Positions 1 through 7,217 of a stretch of DNA of 12,092 bases are shown here, piece by piece (the stretch's first letter is position 1; each line of letters begins with the position of its first letter). The DNA is from Kiritimatiellia bacterium (lineage in GTDB: Bacteria > Verrucomicrobiota > Kiritimatiellia > RFP12 > UBA1067). The notes under the pieces were generated by a model, which saw only the letters and a list, made by a program, of their open reading frames with translations, had not been told where the DNA came from and did not search any database. The DNA lies in contig JAFPNP010000028.1 of the NCBI GenBank assembly GCA_017411125.1, positions 1 to 12,092 on the forward strand, in the 5' to 3' direction. The translations under genes were made by a program, and so were the position numbers.

Positions 1-2
1 AC

Positions 3-224
3 TACGGCAACCGCTTGAAAGCGGCGAAGGGACGCCAGCGGGACGGCTCCACGCCGGAGTCGCTTGCCGCGCTGGTAGAGGAATATCGTCCGTACGTGCG
101 CGACTATAGCTATGCCCTTGGTGCGGGGCATTTCCGCCTCGACGTTTCTGACAGGCGCGTGTCCGTCGCTTTCTTCGGAGGCGCGTCGTACGTTCCGGCG
201 CATACGTACCTGCTGCGCGGATGA
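3..224 (+). CDS. C-terminal end of an unrecognised protein (5' truncated by the window)
   Basis: An open frame runs in from the left edge and ends at the TGA at 222-224, leaving about 73 residues. A TTG at 15 could serve as a start, but the frame is open to the window edge, so I read it as the tail of a longer gene. The tail has a helical, charged part followed by a strand-rich end around 'GHFRLDVSDRRVSVAFFGG'. That pattern resembles the C-terminal sheet of some metallophosphoesterases, but no catalytic motif lies in the visible part and I assign no function. Its stop overlaps the start of the transporter gene in an ATGA, so the two are probably co-transcribed and translationally coupled. The gene may therefore relate to cofactor or metal uptake, but this is only inference from context. 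Confidence 0.6.
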   Translation, partial: YGNRLKAAKGRQRDGSTPESLAALVEEYRPYVRDYSYALGAGHFRLDVSDRRVSVAFFGGASYVPAHTYLLRG

Positions 225-1765
225 ATCCTTGCCGGCATATCGCGTGCGTTGCCGCGCTGGCCGCGGCCGCGTCGTCCGTTGCGGCGAACGCGCCGCCGCG
301 CATCGTCAGTTGCGCGCCCGCCGTCACCGAGACCGTCTACGACCTTGGCTGCGACGGATGTCTTGTCGGGCGGAGTTCCGCCTGCCTTTATCCCGAAGTC
401 GCCACGAACCTGCCCAGCGTCGGCGCGTATTCGTCGCCGTCGCTGGAGCGTATTGTCGCGCTCGCGCCGACGCACGTGCTGATGACGTATTTCTCCGATC
501 CGGCAATGTCCAACCGTCTGGAGCAGGCCGGCGTGCGGGTCTTGCAGTTTCCTTGCGAACGGCTGGCGGACTACGCGCCGATGCGGTCGCGCCTTGCCGC
601 GCTTTGCGGCGTCGTCCCGCGCCGGATGCTCGCGGTGGTGCAGAGGGAGCCGCTGATCGTCGCAGGGCGCGATACGCTGCCGGACGACGTCCTGCACGAG
701 GTCGGATGCGTGAACGCCGTTACGAACCGCGCGGGCTATTTCGTACTTTCGCCCGAAGCGCGGCTCAAGCTGGCGCCGGACGGAGAAGTGGACTTCGCCA
801 TGTCCTGCGACCTCACGCGCCTCGGCCCGCGGCTTCCCGCCGCGATAGAGGAACTGCGGCGGAAGATGGCGGCGGCGGCGCGCGAAGAAACGCGCCCTCC
901 CGCTGGGAACGACCTTTCCGGCGAGCTTCTCCGGCTTCGTCTTTGGCGCGTCCTGGCCGGTCTCGTCGTCGGCGCCGCGCTTGCACTTGCGGGTGCGGCG
1001 CTTCAAACCGTTTTGCGCAACCCTCTGGCGGACCCGTTCGTGCTCGGGCTTTCTGGCGGGGCGTCGCTCGCGGCGGCTGCGGTTTTTGCTACGGGAGTTG
1101 CGGCGGCGGGGGCGTTCGTGCTGCCGGCGGCGTCTTTTCTTGGCGCGTTGGCCGCGCTTTCCGCCGTCGCCGCTGTCGCGCGGGCGGCGGGAGGAGGGCG
1201 CGTGACGCTGATTCTTTCCGGAGTCGTCATGGGCGGGATCGCGTCCTCGCTGTTGATGCTCGTGCTCGCTTTTTCCGAATCGCGCACCTTGCAGTCCGTG
1301 ACATGGTGGATGACGGGCGATCTTGCGCGCGCCACTCCCGGGCAACTTGCCGTGGCCGGCGCATGCGCTGGCGCGGCTGCGGTCGCGCTGTTTTCTCAGT
1401 CGCGGCGTTTGAACGCCTTGGCGCTCGGAGCGGATTTCGCCGCGACGCTCGGCGTCCGCACCGGGAGGGTCGTGCCGCTCGTCCTGGCTGCCGCGTCGCT
1501 CGCGACCGCCGCTGCCGTCTCCGTCGCCGGCGTCATCGGTTTCGTGGGGCTGATAGTGCCTCATGCCGTGCGGCGCGTCGCGGGAGCCAACCACAGGGTT
1601 TTGCTGCCTTTCAGCGCCGTCGCTGGCGGGGCTTTTCTGGTGGCTTGCGACCAGGCAGGGCGGTTTTTCGGAGATGTCGAGGTTCCGGCCGGCGTCGTGA
1701 CAGCCCTTGCCGGCGGGCCGTTCTTCCTGTATTTGCTTGTGCGCCATGCCAGAAGTCAGAAATAG
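221..1765 (+). CDS. Fused substrate-binding protein / FecCD-family permease (cobalamin or Fe-siderophore type ABC importer)
   Basis: A 514-residue protein joining two components that are normally separate. Residues 1-24 look like a Sec signal peptide ending ANA|PP. Residues 26-215 match a class III (BtuF/FhuD-like) binding protein: RIVSCAPAVTETVYDLG, LPSVGAYSSPSLERIVALAPTHV, and the closing helix GPRLPAAIEELRRKM. Residues about 238-510 are a FecCD/BtuC permease: RLWRVLAGLVVGAALALAG, LRNPLADPFVLGLSGG, SVTWWMTGDL, the ATPase-contact stretch GFVGLIVPHAVRR (440-452) and PAGVVTALAGGPFFLYLL. The first permease membrane helix, which should precede RLWR, is absent. The binding domain takes its place, which suits topology because that linker is periplasmic. 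The binding domain also seems shortened in two places. The start is the ATG inside the ATGA overlap with the gene before it, and the ATPase gene overlaps its end by 20 bp. The substrate cannot be read from sequence: a corrinoid or an iron chelate is likely. Confidence 0.9.
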   Translation: MNPCRHIACVAALAAAASSVAANAPPRIVSCAPAVTETVYDLGCDGCLVGRSSACLYPEVATNLPSVGAYSSPSLERIVALAPTHVLMTYFSDPAMSNRLEQAGVRVLQFPCERLADYAPMRSRLAALCGVVPRRMLAVVQREPLIVAGRDTLPDDVLHEVGCVNAVTNRAGYFVLSPEARLKLAPDGEVDFAMSCDLTRLGPRLPAAIEELRRKMAAAAREETRPPAGNDLSGELLRLRLWRVLAGLVVGAALALAGAALQTVLRNPLADPFVLGLSGGASLAAAAVFATGVAAAGAFVLPAASFLGALAALSAVAAVARAAGGGRVTLILSGVVMGGIASSLLMLVLAFSESRTLQSVTWWMTGDLARATPGQLAVAGACAGAAAVALFSQSRRLNALALGADFAATLGVRTGRVVPLVLAAASLATAAAVSVAGVIGFVGLIVPHAVRRVAGANHRVLLPFSAVAGGAFLVACDQAGRFFGDVEVPAGVVTALAGGPFFLYLLVRHARSQK

Positions 1766-2435
1766 AACCGTTCGGTACGGTGCTGTCGTCGCATTGGATG
1801 ACGTGACGTTCGCCGTGGGATCCGGCGAGCGCGTGGCCTTGGTCGGACCGAACGGTTCCGGGAAGACGACGCTTCTCCGTGCGCTCGCCGGGCCGGGAAC
1901 TGCGGTAGTGCCGCAGGACGTGCCCAACGACCTTGCGCTTGCATGTCGCGACTTTGTGATGCTGGGCCGCACCGCACGTCTTTCCGCATGGCGAAGGCCG
2001 TCGGCCGCCGACGAGAAGGCGGTGGACCTCGCTCTTGCGGCGGTCGATGCGCGTAATCTTGCGCAGCGGCGTATGGATGCGGTTTCCGGCGGCGAACGGC
2101 AGCGTCTCGCCATAGCGATGGCGCTTGCGACAGAGGCGCCAGTGCTGTTGCTTGACGAGCCCGCCGCGCATCTCGATTTCCGTCGTCGCGACGAACTGAT
2201 GGCGCTTTTGTCCAAAATCGGCCGCACAGTGGTGATGGCGACGCACGAGCTCCCGTTCGACACGGACTTCTTCACCCGCGCCGTTTTGCTTGCTGGCGGG
2301 CGCATCGTGGCCGACGGGCACCCCGGCGACGTGCTTGTTCAGGCAAATATATCCGCCGCATGGGGAGTGCCAGTGCAGGTTTGCAATGTCCGTGCGGCGC
2401 ACCTTCGCTACGGTGCGGATTTGAGTTGTTTGTAG
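1746..2435 (+). CDS. ABC transporter ATP-binding protein (BtuD/FhuC/FepC type)
   Basis: A 229-residue cytoplasmic ATPase that would power the permease encoded just upstream. Visible motifs: Walker A GPNGSGKTT (34-42), Q-loop glutamine in VVPQDVP (Q57), signature VSGGERQR (113-120), Walker B VLLLDEP (133-139), D-loop AAHLD and switch histidine H167 in MATHEL. All catalytic motifs are intact. I chose the ATG at 1746 rather than an earlier in-frame ATG at 1707 because homology (a strand followed by RYGAVVALDDVTFAV) begins there. The 20-bp overlap with the permease gene implies coupled translation. The Walker A lysine is only 17 residues before the Q-loop glutamine, against about 40 in BtuD, so the strand pair and helix that normally sit between them are missing. 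The total length is correspondingly below the 250-260 residues usual for the family. The substrate is unknown: corrinoid or ferric chelate. Confidence 0.93.
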   Translation: MPEVRNRTVRYGAVVALDDVTFAVGSGERVALVGPNGSGKTTLLRALAGPGTAVVPQDVPNDLALACRDFVMLGRTARLSAWRRPSAADEKAVDLALAAVDARNLAQRRMDAVSGGERQRLAIAMALATEAPVLLLDEPAAHLDFRRRDELMALLSKIGRTVVMATHELPFDTDFFTRAVLLAGGRIVADGHPGDVLVQANISAAWGVPVQVCNVRAAHLRYGADLSCL

Positions 2436-2520
2436 TTGTTTTGGTTTCATTTTAAGTGTTTTATGCGAGTTTGGTGCTATGGCAGGGGTGGAAATGGCCA
2501 AAGATGCGGAGTTTTGCCTA

Positions 2521-2584
2521 CGCTGTTTACAATCGTATCCATTAGGGTTTATAATCGCCCCTTCTAGGGTTCATAATCGCCCCT
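2521..2584. repeat. Tandem direct repeat, 22-bp period, about three copies
   Basis: Two nearly identical 20-bp units lie at 2543-2562 and 2565-2584: TAGGGTTTATAATCGCCCCT and the same sequence with one T-to-C change at position 8. They are separated by 2 bp. A weaker third copy, in the same 22-bp phase, lies at 2521-2540 and shares the core GTTTAcAATCG with one mismatch. The period is close to two helical turns, so all copies would lie on one face of the DNA. This fits an operator array for a transcription factor, but no regulator gene is present in the window to support that. Confidence 0.75.
2526..2555 (+). promoter_or_regulatory. Candidate promoter P1 inside the repeat
   Basis: TTTACA at 2526-2531, an 18-bp spacer, and a perfect TATAAT at 2550-2555. 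The -35 hexamer lies in the degenerate first repeat copy and the -10 in the second. A transcript would start near 2562 with a leader of about 190 nt before the oxidoreductase gene. The overlap of promoter hexamers with the repeat suggests regulation by a protein that competes with RNA polymerase. This is inferred, and the -10 match may simply be part of the repeat. Confidence 0.45.
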
Positions 2585-2669
2585 ATTGACGGTATGCCTT
2601 CCACGGCAGGGTATGGCCAGATTTAGAGGTGTCATCTGCCGTCCGAGGATTGCGAGCCCATATTTCCGT

Positions 2670-2699
2670 TTGACGCGGCAACGTCCGATAGAGTATAAT
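2670..2699 (+). promoter_or_regulatory. Sigma70-like promoter P2 for the oxidoreductase operon
   Basis: TTGACG at 2670-2675, an 18-bp spacer and a perfect TATAAT at 2694-2699. A start near 2706 would leave a leader of about 45 nt that includes the Shine-Dalgarno site at 2735-2742. It is the strongest promoter match I found in the window and is ideally placed for the gene starting at 2751. Confidence 0.7.
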
Positions 2700-2734
2700 A
2701 GCAACGTTTTCGGTTTCAGGCAAAAGCACATCAT

Positions 2735-2742
2735 AAGGAAGG
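2735..2742 (+). promoter_or_regulatory. Ribosome binding site fixing the oxidoreductase start
   Basis: AAGGAAGG ends 8 nt before the ATG at 2751. It supports that start over the upstream TTG at 2586 and over the in-frame ATG at 2760. Confidence 0.75.
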
Positions 2743-2750
2743 TACGGGTC

Positions 2751-4247
2751 ATGCAGAACATGGTCGTCGATAGACGAGGTTTCCTCAAAGGTGTAATCGC
2801 CGCCGGTGCGGCGCCGTCGATAGTGCCGGCCAGCGTGTTTGGTGCAACGGCTCCGAGCAACAAGGTGCAGATCGCGCTGATCGGATGCGGGCGGATAGGC
2901 ACTACCATGGACATATCTGGTCTTGCGCAGAACGAGGATATCGCCATGCTCACGACGGTGTGCGACGTCGATTCCGTCCGTCTCGCCAGCATGAAGCAAA
3001 CGGCGGAGGCGTACTACCGCCACAAGATGGACCATTTGAAGTTCGAGATGGACTACCGCAAGGTTCTTGACGATCCGGGAATCGACGGCGTGATGATCTG
3101 CACGCCCGACCATTGGCACGCCCGCATGGCGGTGGAGGCCTGTCTGAAGGGCAAGGACATCTATGTGCAGAAGCCGATCGCTTTTTCGATCGAGGAGAGT
3201 CTTGCCATCGTCGAGGCCGTGCGCCGCACTAAGCGCGTATTCTACACTGGCACGCAGCAGCGCGGCGAACGATTCTGCGGCAACGAGTTCCGCAGGGCGA
3301 CCGAGTACGTAAAGAGCGGCAGGCTGGGAAAGCTCGTCCGCATCGAAACTGGCATCATCGACAACAGTCCGGACAGAGAATGGGACGTGCCGTCGATGGA
3401 AGAGACTCCCGACAAGCGCGACTTCGACTTCGACCTCTGGCTCGGTCCTGCGCGCGACGACGTGCGATACTCGCAGCTGCGCACGCACTGGCGCAGCGCG
3501 GCGGCGCGGCCGGGCGGCGGGCGCTCCATCTCGCGTGGTCCGGCGTTCGTGCCGGGCCAGAACGTTGGGTGGCTGCAGATACAGGACTACTGCACAGGCA
3601 ACGTTTCCGGCTGGGGCACGCATATGGTGGACTCCGCGCAGTGGCCGCTGGACGAGGCGATGCCGGTTTCCGTGAGGGCCGATGTCGCGAACTTCATGCA
3701 CGGGCGCCTTTTCAACGTACACGACCACTGCCTCGTCACCTACAAATACGCGAACGGCGTGACGATGCAGCTCGGTACGCCGCGCGGCTCGAACTTCAAG
3801 GTCGGCGTGAGGTTTATCGGCGAAAATGGAGACTGGATATACGCCAACCGCTTCGTCAGCCATATTCCCGCGAAGGACCGCATAGACACCGCGTATAAGC
3901 CGAAGGCCGAAATATGGCGCAAGCTGGAGTCGAACAGGAAAGCCCTCATCGAGGGCGAGGCGACCGTGCGCGTGGTGCGCAACAATCTAAAGGGCCACCA
4001 CCGCATATGGTTCGTGTGCATGCGCGAGCGCAAGGACACCAACATCCCCGTGGAGGCCACCTGTTCGTCCACCATATCGTGCATTCTCGGCTACCACGCG
4101 CTCAACAATCCGGGACGCACGATAGGATGGAATCCGGTGAACAAGAAATTCACCGATCCGTCCGACGAGAAGAACCTGCGCAACTGTTTCATGCGCTCGC
4201 AGTTCTCCGCGATCGAGGCGCTCAAGGAAATAAGGAGAAGAGGTTGA
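2751..4247 (+). CDS. Tat-exported Gfo/Idh/MocA family NAD(P)-dependent oxidoreductase
   Basis: A 498-residue sugar or cyclitol dehydrogenase-type protein. The N-terminus carries a twin-arginine signal, DRRGFLKG at 7-14 followed by a short hydrophobic run, so it should be exported folded with its cofactor. The Rossmann motif is GCGRIG (45-50). Other family landmarks are the CTPDHWHA loop (117-124), the QKPI motif with the catalytic-type lysine K141, and GWGTHMVDSAQW (287-298) with a candidate catalytic histidine H291. Family members oxidise or reduce a sugar hydroxyl, often at C3 of glycosides, or move groups through a keto intermediate. The substrate here cannot be told. The start at 2751 is supported by AAGGAAGG upstream and by the position of the Tat motif. 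The next gene begins 2 nt after the stop, so the two form an operon, probably driven by P1/P2. The QKP form instead of EKP keeps the lysine and probably reflects a subfamily trait. Confidence 0.93.
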   Translation: MQNMVVDRRGFLKGVIAAGAAPSIVPASVFGATAPSNKVQIALIGCGRIGTTMDISGLAQNEDIAMLTTVCDVDSVRLASMKQTAEAYYRHKMDHLKFEMDYRKVLDDPGIDGVMICTPDHWHARMAVEACLKGKDIYVQKPIAFSIEESLAIVEAVRRTKRVFYTGTQQRGERFCGNEFRRATEYVKSGRLGKLVRIETGIIDNSPDREWDVPSMEETPDKRDFDFDLWLGPARDDVRYSQLRTHWRSAAARPGGGRSISRGPAFVPGQNVGWLQIQDYCTGNVSGWGTHMVDSAQWPLDEAMPVSVRADVANFMHGRLFNVHDHCLVTYKYANGVTMQLGTPRGSNFKVGVRFIGENGDWIYANRFVSHIPAKDRIDTAYKPKAEIWRKLESNRKALIEGEATVRVVRNNLKGHHRIWFVCMRERKDTNIPVEATCSSTISCILGYHALNNPGRTIGWNPVNKKFTDPSDEKNLRNCFMRSQFSAIEALKEIRRRG

Positions 4248-4249
4248 AG

Positions 4250-7168
4250 ATGAAGAAGTCAGTTTTTGCCGTTGCGGCCATCGCCGCTTCTTGCGTGCTC
4301 GCGGCGCCGCCGCCGCAGAATTTCGCGGCGGACGTCGAGGCGTACCTCGCCGCGCACAAGGTCGCCGGCGTGGATTCGTTCCAGAGTCTGCTCAAGATCA
4401 TGGGCGAGCCTTGCGGTGCGGCGGCGCCCATCGACGCCACCGTGCAGCCGAAGCACAGGGCGAGGAAGGTGCGTCTTTGGGGCGCGCGGCTGCTGCCGGT
4501 GTACAAGTCGTGGGGGCTTGATGTGGCAGAGTTCGACCCGGAGGCGGCGGCGCAAGGCGACTTGCCGGACGTGGTGGTCATTATAGGCGACACCGGACCG
4601 GACTACTCGAAGGGACTTGTCGACGCCATGTTCCGCGCGGCGGCGGAGGGCGTGCACGTGGTTTCGCTCTGTCCGACGGACAGATGGAGCGACGCCATTG
4701 CAAAGCGTCTTGGTTTCAAGTACGACGGCGTGCTCACGATCGGCCCGGCCGAGAAGGGCGGTGCGCTCATTCCGAACTGTCCGAAGCTCTTTGAGGGCTT
4801 CCCGGCCAAGACGTGCCTCAACGCGGAGTTTGGCGCCATTTCGAAGTGGCAGCATGGAATGTATCTTACGTTCGACAAGTGCCTGATGTGCGTGGCGGAC
4901 GCCGGGCAGGGACGCATCGCGAGCGCCATAGCGCAGTATCCCGTAGGACGCGGCGCCGTGACGCTCGTTGGGCCGAGCCTGCGTGATACGCCGGACGATC
5001 CGGCGTGCAAGCGTCTGTTGCTGAACCTGATCTGCCTTCTTCCGCCGGCGCCGAAAGCGCTGAAGCTGCCGTTCATTTACCATCCCGTGCCGCCAGAGGG
5101 CAAGCCTTATTTCGAATTGCGTGTTCCGGGATCGCGGAACGAATACGTCACGGCGGCGCGTCCGCCGGACCACCTCTGGCATCCCGCTCTCTTCTTCTCG
5201 TGGAAGAAAATCAACGGGCGCAGTTTCTGGGAGCCTCGGCGCGACGGCGCCGCGAACAGGGTTGTGTCGCACGGCGAAACGCCGACGGCGGACGGCGCCG
5301 TGTTCGAGAGCGAACTGGCCTACGAGGTGGATGGCCACGCCATCCTGCGCGAGCGCCGTACCGTGAAAGCGACCGTGAATCCTGACGGCGGCTATTCGCT
5401 TGACTGGACCGGGCGTTTCGAGGCGCTGGAAGACCTCTCGTTCTCCGTAGACAAACCGGAATGGAACAAGGCGAATGGCACGGCCAACGGCGGCGGCTAT
5501 GCCGGGCTTTCGATGCGTCTTGCGGGCAACGCCGACTTCGAGTTCTCGTGCACAAACAGCCTCGGCAACGCGAACACGCGTTGCATGGGCGACCTCTCGC
5601 CGCGCATCGACGTGTATGCGAAGTCGAAGCGCACGGGCGAGACGACGCGGGTTTCGTTCATCGCCGACCGCCCCGTACACAACTACGCGCTTTTCCAGCC
5701 TGAGCGCAACGCCAACGCCGGATTCTACTTCGTCTGCTTCGCCGAGGCGTTCAAAGGCGGATTCAAAATGAAAAAGGGAGAGAGGCGCGAATTGCACTAT
5801 GTCGTAGAGGTTGGCAAGGAGATGGAAAAGAACAATGCGTGTGCAGCGCCGCGCAGACCGGTGAAGAACGTCTCGTTCGTCGAGCTGGATCCCGGCCACT
5901 TCCACGCTGCGCTGGTTCTCAACAGATCCTACGATGGCGTGTCGAGAGATGTCGCCGTGTTCGCGCCGGAAGGGCCGGATGTCGAGGCGCACCGCAGGCT
6001 AGTGGCCGCGTTCAACGCCCGCGAGAAGGATCCGACCGCGTGGAACGAAACGATCTACACGGGCGCCGACTATTTCGCCAAGGCTCTTGCCGTGCCGAAT
6101 CCCGGCGAGAAGGTGGTCGTGCTTGCCGGCAAGAACGACAAGAAGGCGGACTATTACCTCGCGGCCATCAAGGCCGGATTCAACGTCCTTTCCGACAAGC
6201 CCATGGCCATTACGCCGGACGCTTTCGCGAAGCTGAAAGAGGCGGCGAGGCTTGCCGAAGAAAAAGGGTTGTATTTCGCGGACATCATGACCGAGCGCAA
6301 CGAGATAACGACCATTCTCCAGCGCGCGCTCGTGGCTTCCAAGGATCTCTACGGCGAACAGGAGAAGGGCACGCCCGACGACCCCGCCGTGACGAAGGTG
6401 AGCGTACATCACTTCTGCAAGCTCGTGAACGGAAAGCCGCTCCAGCGTCCTGGCTGGTACTACGACACCGATCAGCAAGGCGAGGCCATCGTGGACGTCA
6501 CCACGCATCTCGTAGACCTTGTGCAATGGGAGACGTTTCCGGGCGAGACGCTCAAGTGTTCCGACGTCAAAATGATCGGCGCGCGCACGTGGCCTACGCC
6601 CATTTCCGCCGCCGACTACAAGACCTCCACCGGGCTCGACAAGTGGCCGGATTTCCTGAAGAAAGACGTGGACGGAGAAAACGTGCTGCAATGCAAGGCG
6701 AACGGCGAGTTCACATATTCGCTTCGCGGCGTCCACGCGAAGGTGAGCGTCGAATGGCATTTCATGCCGCCGGAAGGTACGGGCGACACGCACTATTCTC
6801 TCATGCGTGGCACGAAGAGCGAAATCATCATCCGGCAGGGCCGGGAGGAAGGCTACAAGCCCCGCGTTTACGTGCAGCCGCGCGCCGGGCAGGACAAGGC
6901 TGCGCTCGAGAAGTCGCTCCGCTCCGCCGTCGCGGAGTTCAACAAGTTGTATCCCGGCGTCTCGTTCGAGCCTGCGGCGGAGGGCTGGAGGATGGTCGTG
7001 CCGAAGAAGTACGAGATCGGACACGAGGCGCACTTCAGCCAGGTGATGAACATGTATCTTGGCTGGATGAGGAAGGGCGTGCAGCCCGCCGACTACCTGC
7101 CGAACATGCTCGTAAAATACCACACTCTCGCGGAGGCGTGGAAGGCGAGCAGGGCGCAAGGAAAGTGA
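4250..7168 (+). CDS. Secreted three-domain protein: GATase/ThuA-like + PmoA-like (DUF6807) + Gfo/Idh/MocA-like oxidoreductase
   Basis: A 972-residue protein with a Sec signal peptide (about 1-19, MKKSVFAVAAIAASCVLA). Residues about 25-265 form an alpha/beta domain like class I amidotransferase or ThuA folds (PDVVVIIGDTGPDYSKGLVD, GAVTLVGPSLRDTPDD). Residues about 274-525 resemble PmoA-like DUF6807 proteins: PFIYHPV, PPDHLWHPALFFSW at 305-318, and a sheet-rich body. Residues about 538-965 are an oxidoreductase of the type with the 'putative oxidoreductase C-terminal' domain: LDPGHFHAAL (546-555), VLSDKPMA with K650, and AIVDVTTHLVDLVQW with H753. These three parts are usually separate genes or two-part fusions in sugar-degradation clusters. 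The ATG at 4250 was chosen over a TTG at 4244 that overlaps the previous stop. AAGGAG at 4232-4237 lies 12 nt upstream and AGAAGAGG at 4236-4243 lies 6 nt upstream. It probably acts with the upstream dehydrogenase on an extracytoplasmic sugar, but the substrate is unknown. Confidence 0.88.
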   Translation: MKKSVFAVAAIAASCVLAAPPPQNFAADVEAYLAAHKVAGVDSFQSLLKIMGEPCGAAAPIDATVQPKHRARKVRLWGARLLPVYKSWGLDVAEFDPEAAAQGDLPDVVVIIGDTGPDYSKGLVDAMFRAAAEGVHVVSLCPTDRWSDAIAKRLGFKYDGVLTIGPAEKGGALIPNCPKLFEGFPAKTCLNAEFGAISKWQHGMYLTFDKCLMCVADAGQGRIASAIAQYPVGRGAVTLVGPSLRDTPDDPACKRLLLNLICLLPPAPKALKLPFIYHPVPPEGKPYFELRVPGSRNEYVTAARPPDHLWHPALFFSWKKINGRSFWEPRRDGAANRVVSHGETPTADGAVFESELAYEVDGHAILRERRTVKATVNPDGGYSLDWTGRFEALEDLSFSVDKPEWNKANGTANGGGYAGLSMRLAGNADFEFSCTNSLGNANTRCMGDLSPRIDVYAKSKRTGETTRVSFIADRPVHNYALFQPERNANAGFYFVCFAEAFKGGFKMKKGERRELHYVVEVGKEMEKNNACAAPRRPVKNVSFVELDPGHFHAALVLNRSYDGVSRDVAVFAPEGPDVEAHRRLVAAFNAREKDPTAWNETIYTGADYFAKALAVPNPGEKVVVLAGKNDKKADYYLAAIKAGFNVLSDKPMAITPDAFAKLKEAARLAEEKGLYFADIMTERNEITTILQRALVASKDLYGEQEKGTPDDPAVTKVSVHHFCKLVNGKPLQRPGWYYDTDQQGEAIVDVTTHLVDLVQWETFPGETLKCSDVKMIGARTWPTPISAADYKTSTGLDKWPDFLKKDVDGENVLQCKANGEFTYSLRGVHAKVSVEWHFMPPEGTGDTHYSLMRGTKSEIIIRQGREEGYKPRVYVQPRAGQDKAALEKSLRSAVAEFNKLYPGVSFEPAAEGWRMVVPKKYEIGHEAHFSQVMNMYLGWMRKGVQPADYLPNMLVKYHTLAEAWKASRAQGK

Positions 7169-7217
7169 ACGTCTGAAGTAAAAACAACAAACGAAAAAAA
7201 CAGAAAGGCAAACGGTA

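Larger units (their letters stand above)
2436..2750. other. Non-coding intergenic region with a tandem repeat and two promoters
   Basis: This 315-bp gap separates the transporter operon from the oxidoreductase operon and is AT-richer than its surroundings, especially just after the ATPase stop. It contains a 22-bp-period repeat (2521-2584), promoter-like hexamers inside that repeat, a second promoter at 2670-2699 and a Shine-Dalgarno site at 2735-2742. I see no convincing rho-independent terminator behind the ATPase gene. The best hairpin (TGGC...GGCCA near 2480-2500) has a short stem, a long loop and no T tract. The frame of the following gene is open back to a TTG at 2586, but that extension resembles no protein and would put the Tat motif in mid-protein. 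Confidence 0.75.

Noticed and set aside
110..2305. 731-residue open frame on the minus strand
   Set aside because: It lies opposite the transporter genes, is full of R, H and P with no family motifs, and is a by-product of GC-rich codon use on the other strand.
2475..2505. Possible terminator hairpin after the ATPase gene
   Set aside because: The stem is 4-5 bp with a loop of about 12 nt and is not followed by a T run.
2543..2584. CRISPR-like reading of the direct repeats
   Set aside because: The units are spaced by only 2 bp, there are no spacers and no cas genes, so this is a tandem repeat.
2583..3863. 426-residue minus-strand open frame reaching into the intergenic region
   Set aside because: It is mostly antisense to the Tat-exported oxidoreductase and has no ribosome binding site or motifs that I recognise.
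4244..4252. TTG at 4244 as the start of the three-domain gene (4-bp overlap with the previous stop)
   Set aside because: The ATG two codons later gives a typical MKKS signal-peptide start with acceptable Shine-Dalgarno spacing. The TTG remains possible but adds only two residues.
5839..7176. 445-residue + strand open frame inside the three-domain gene
   Set aside because: It is an alternate-frame shadow, while the other frame carries continuous homology-like sequence over the same region.
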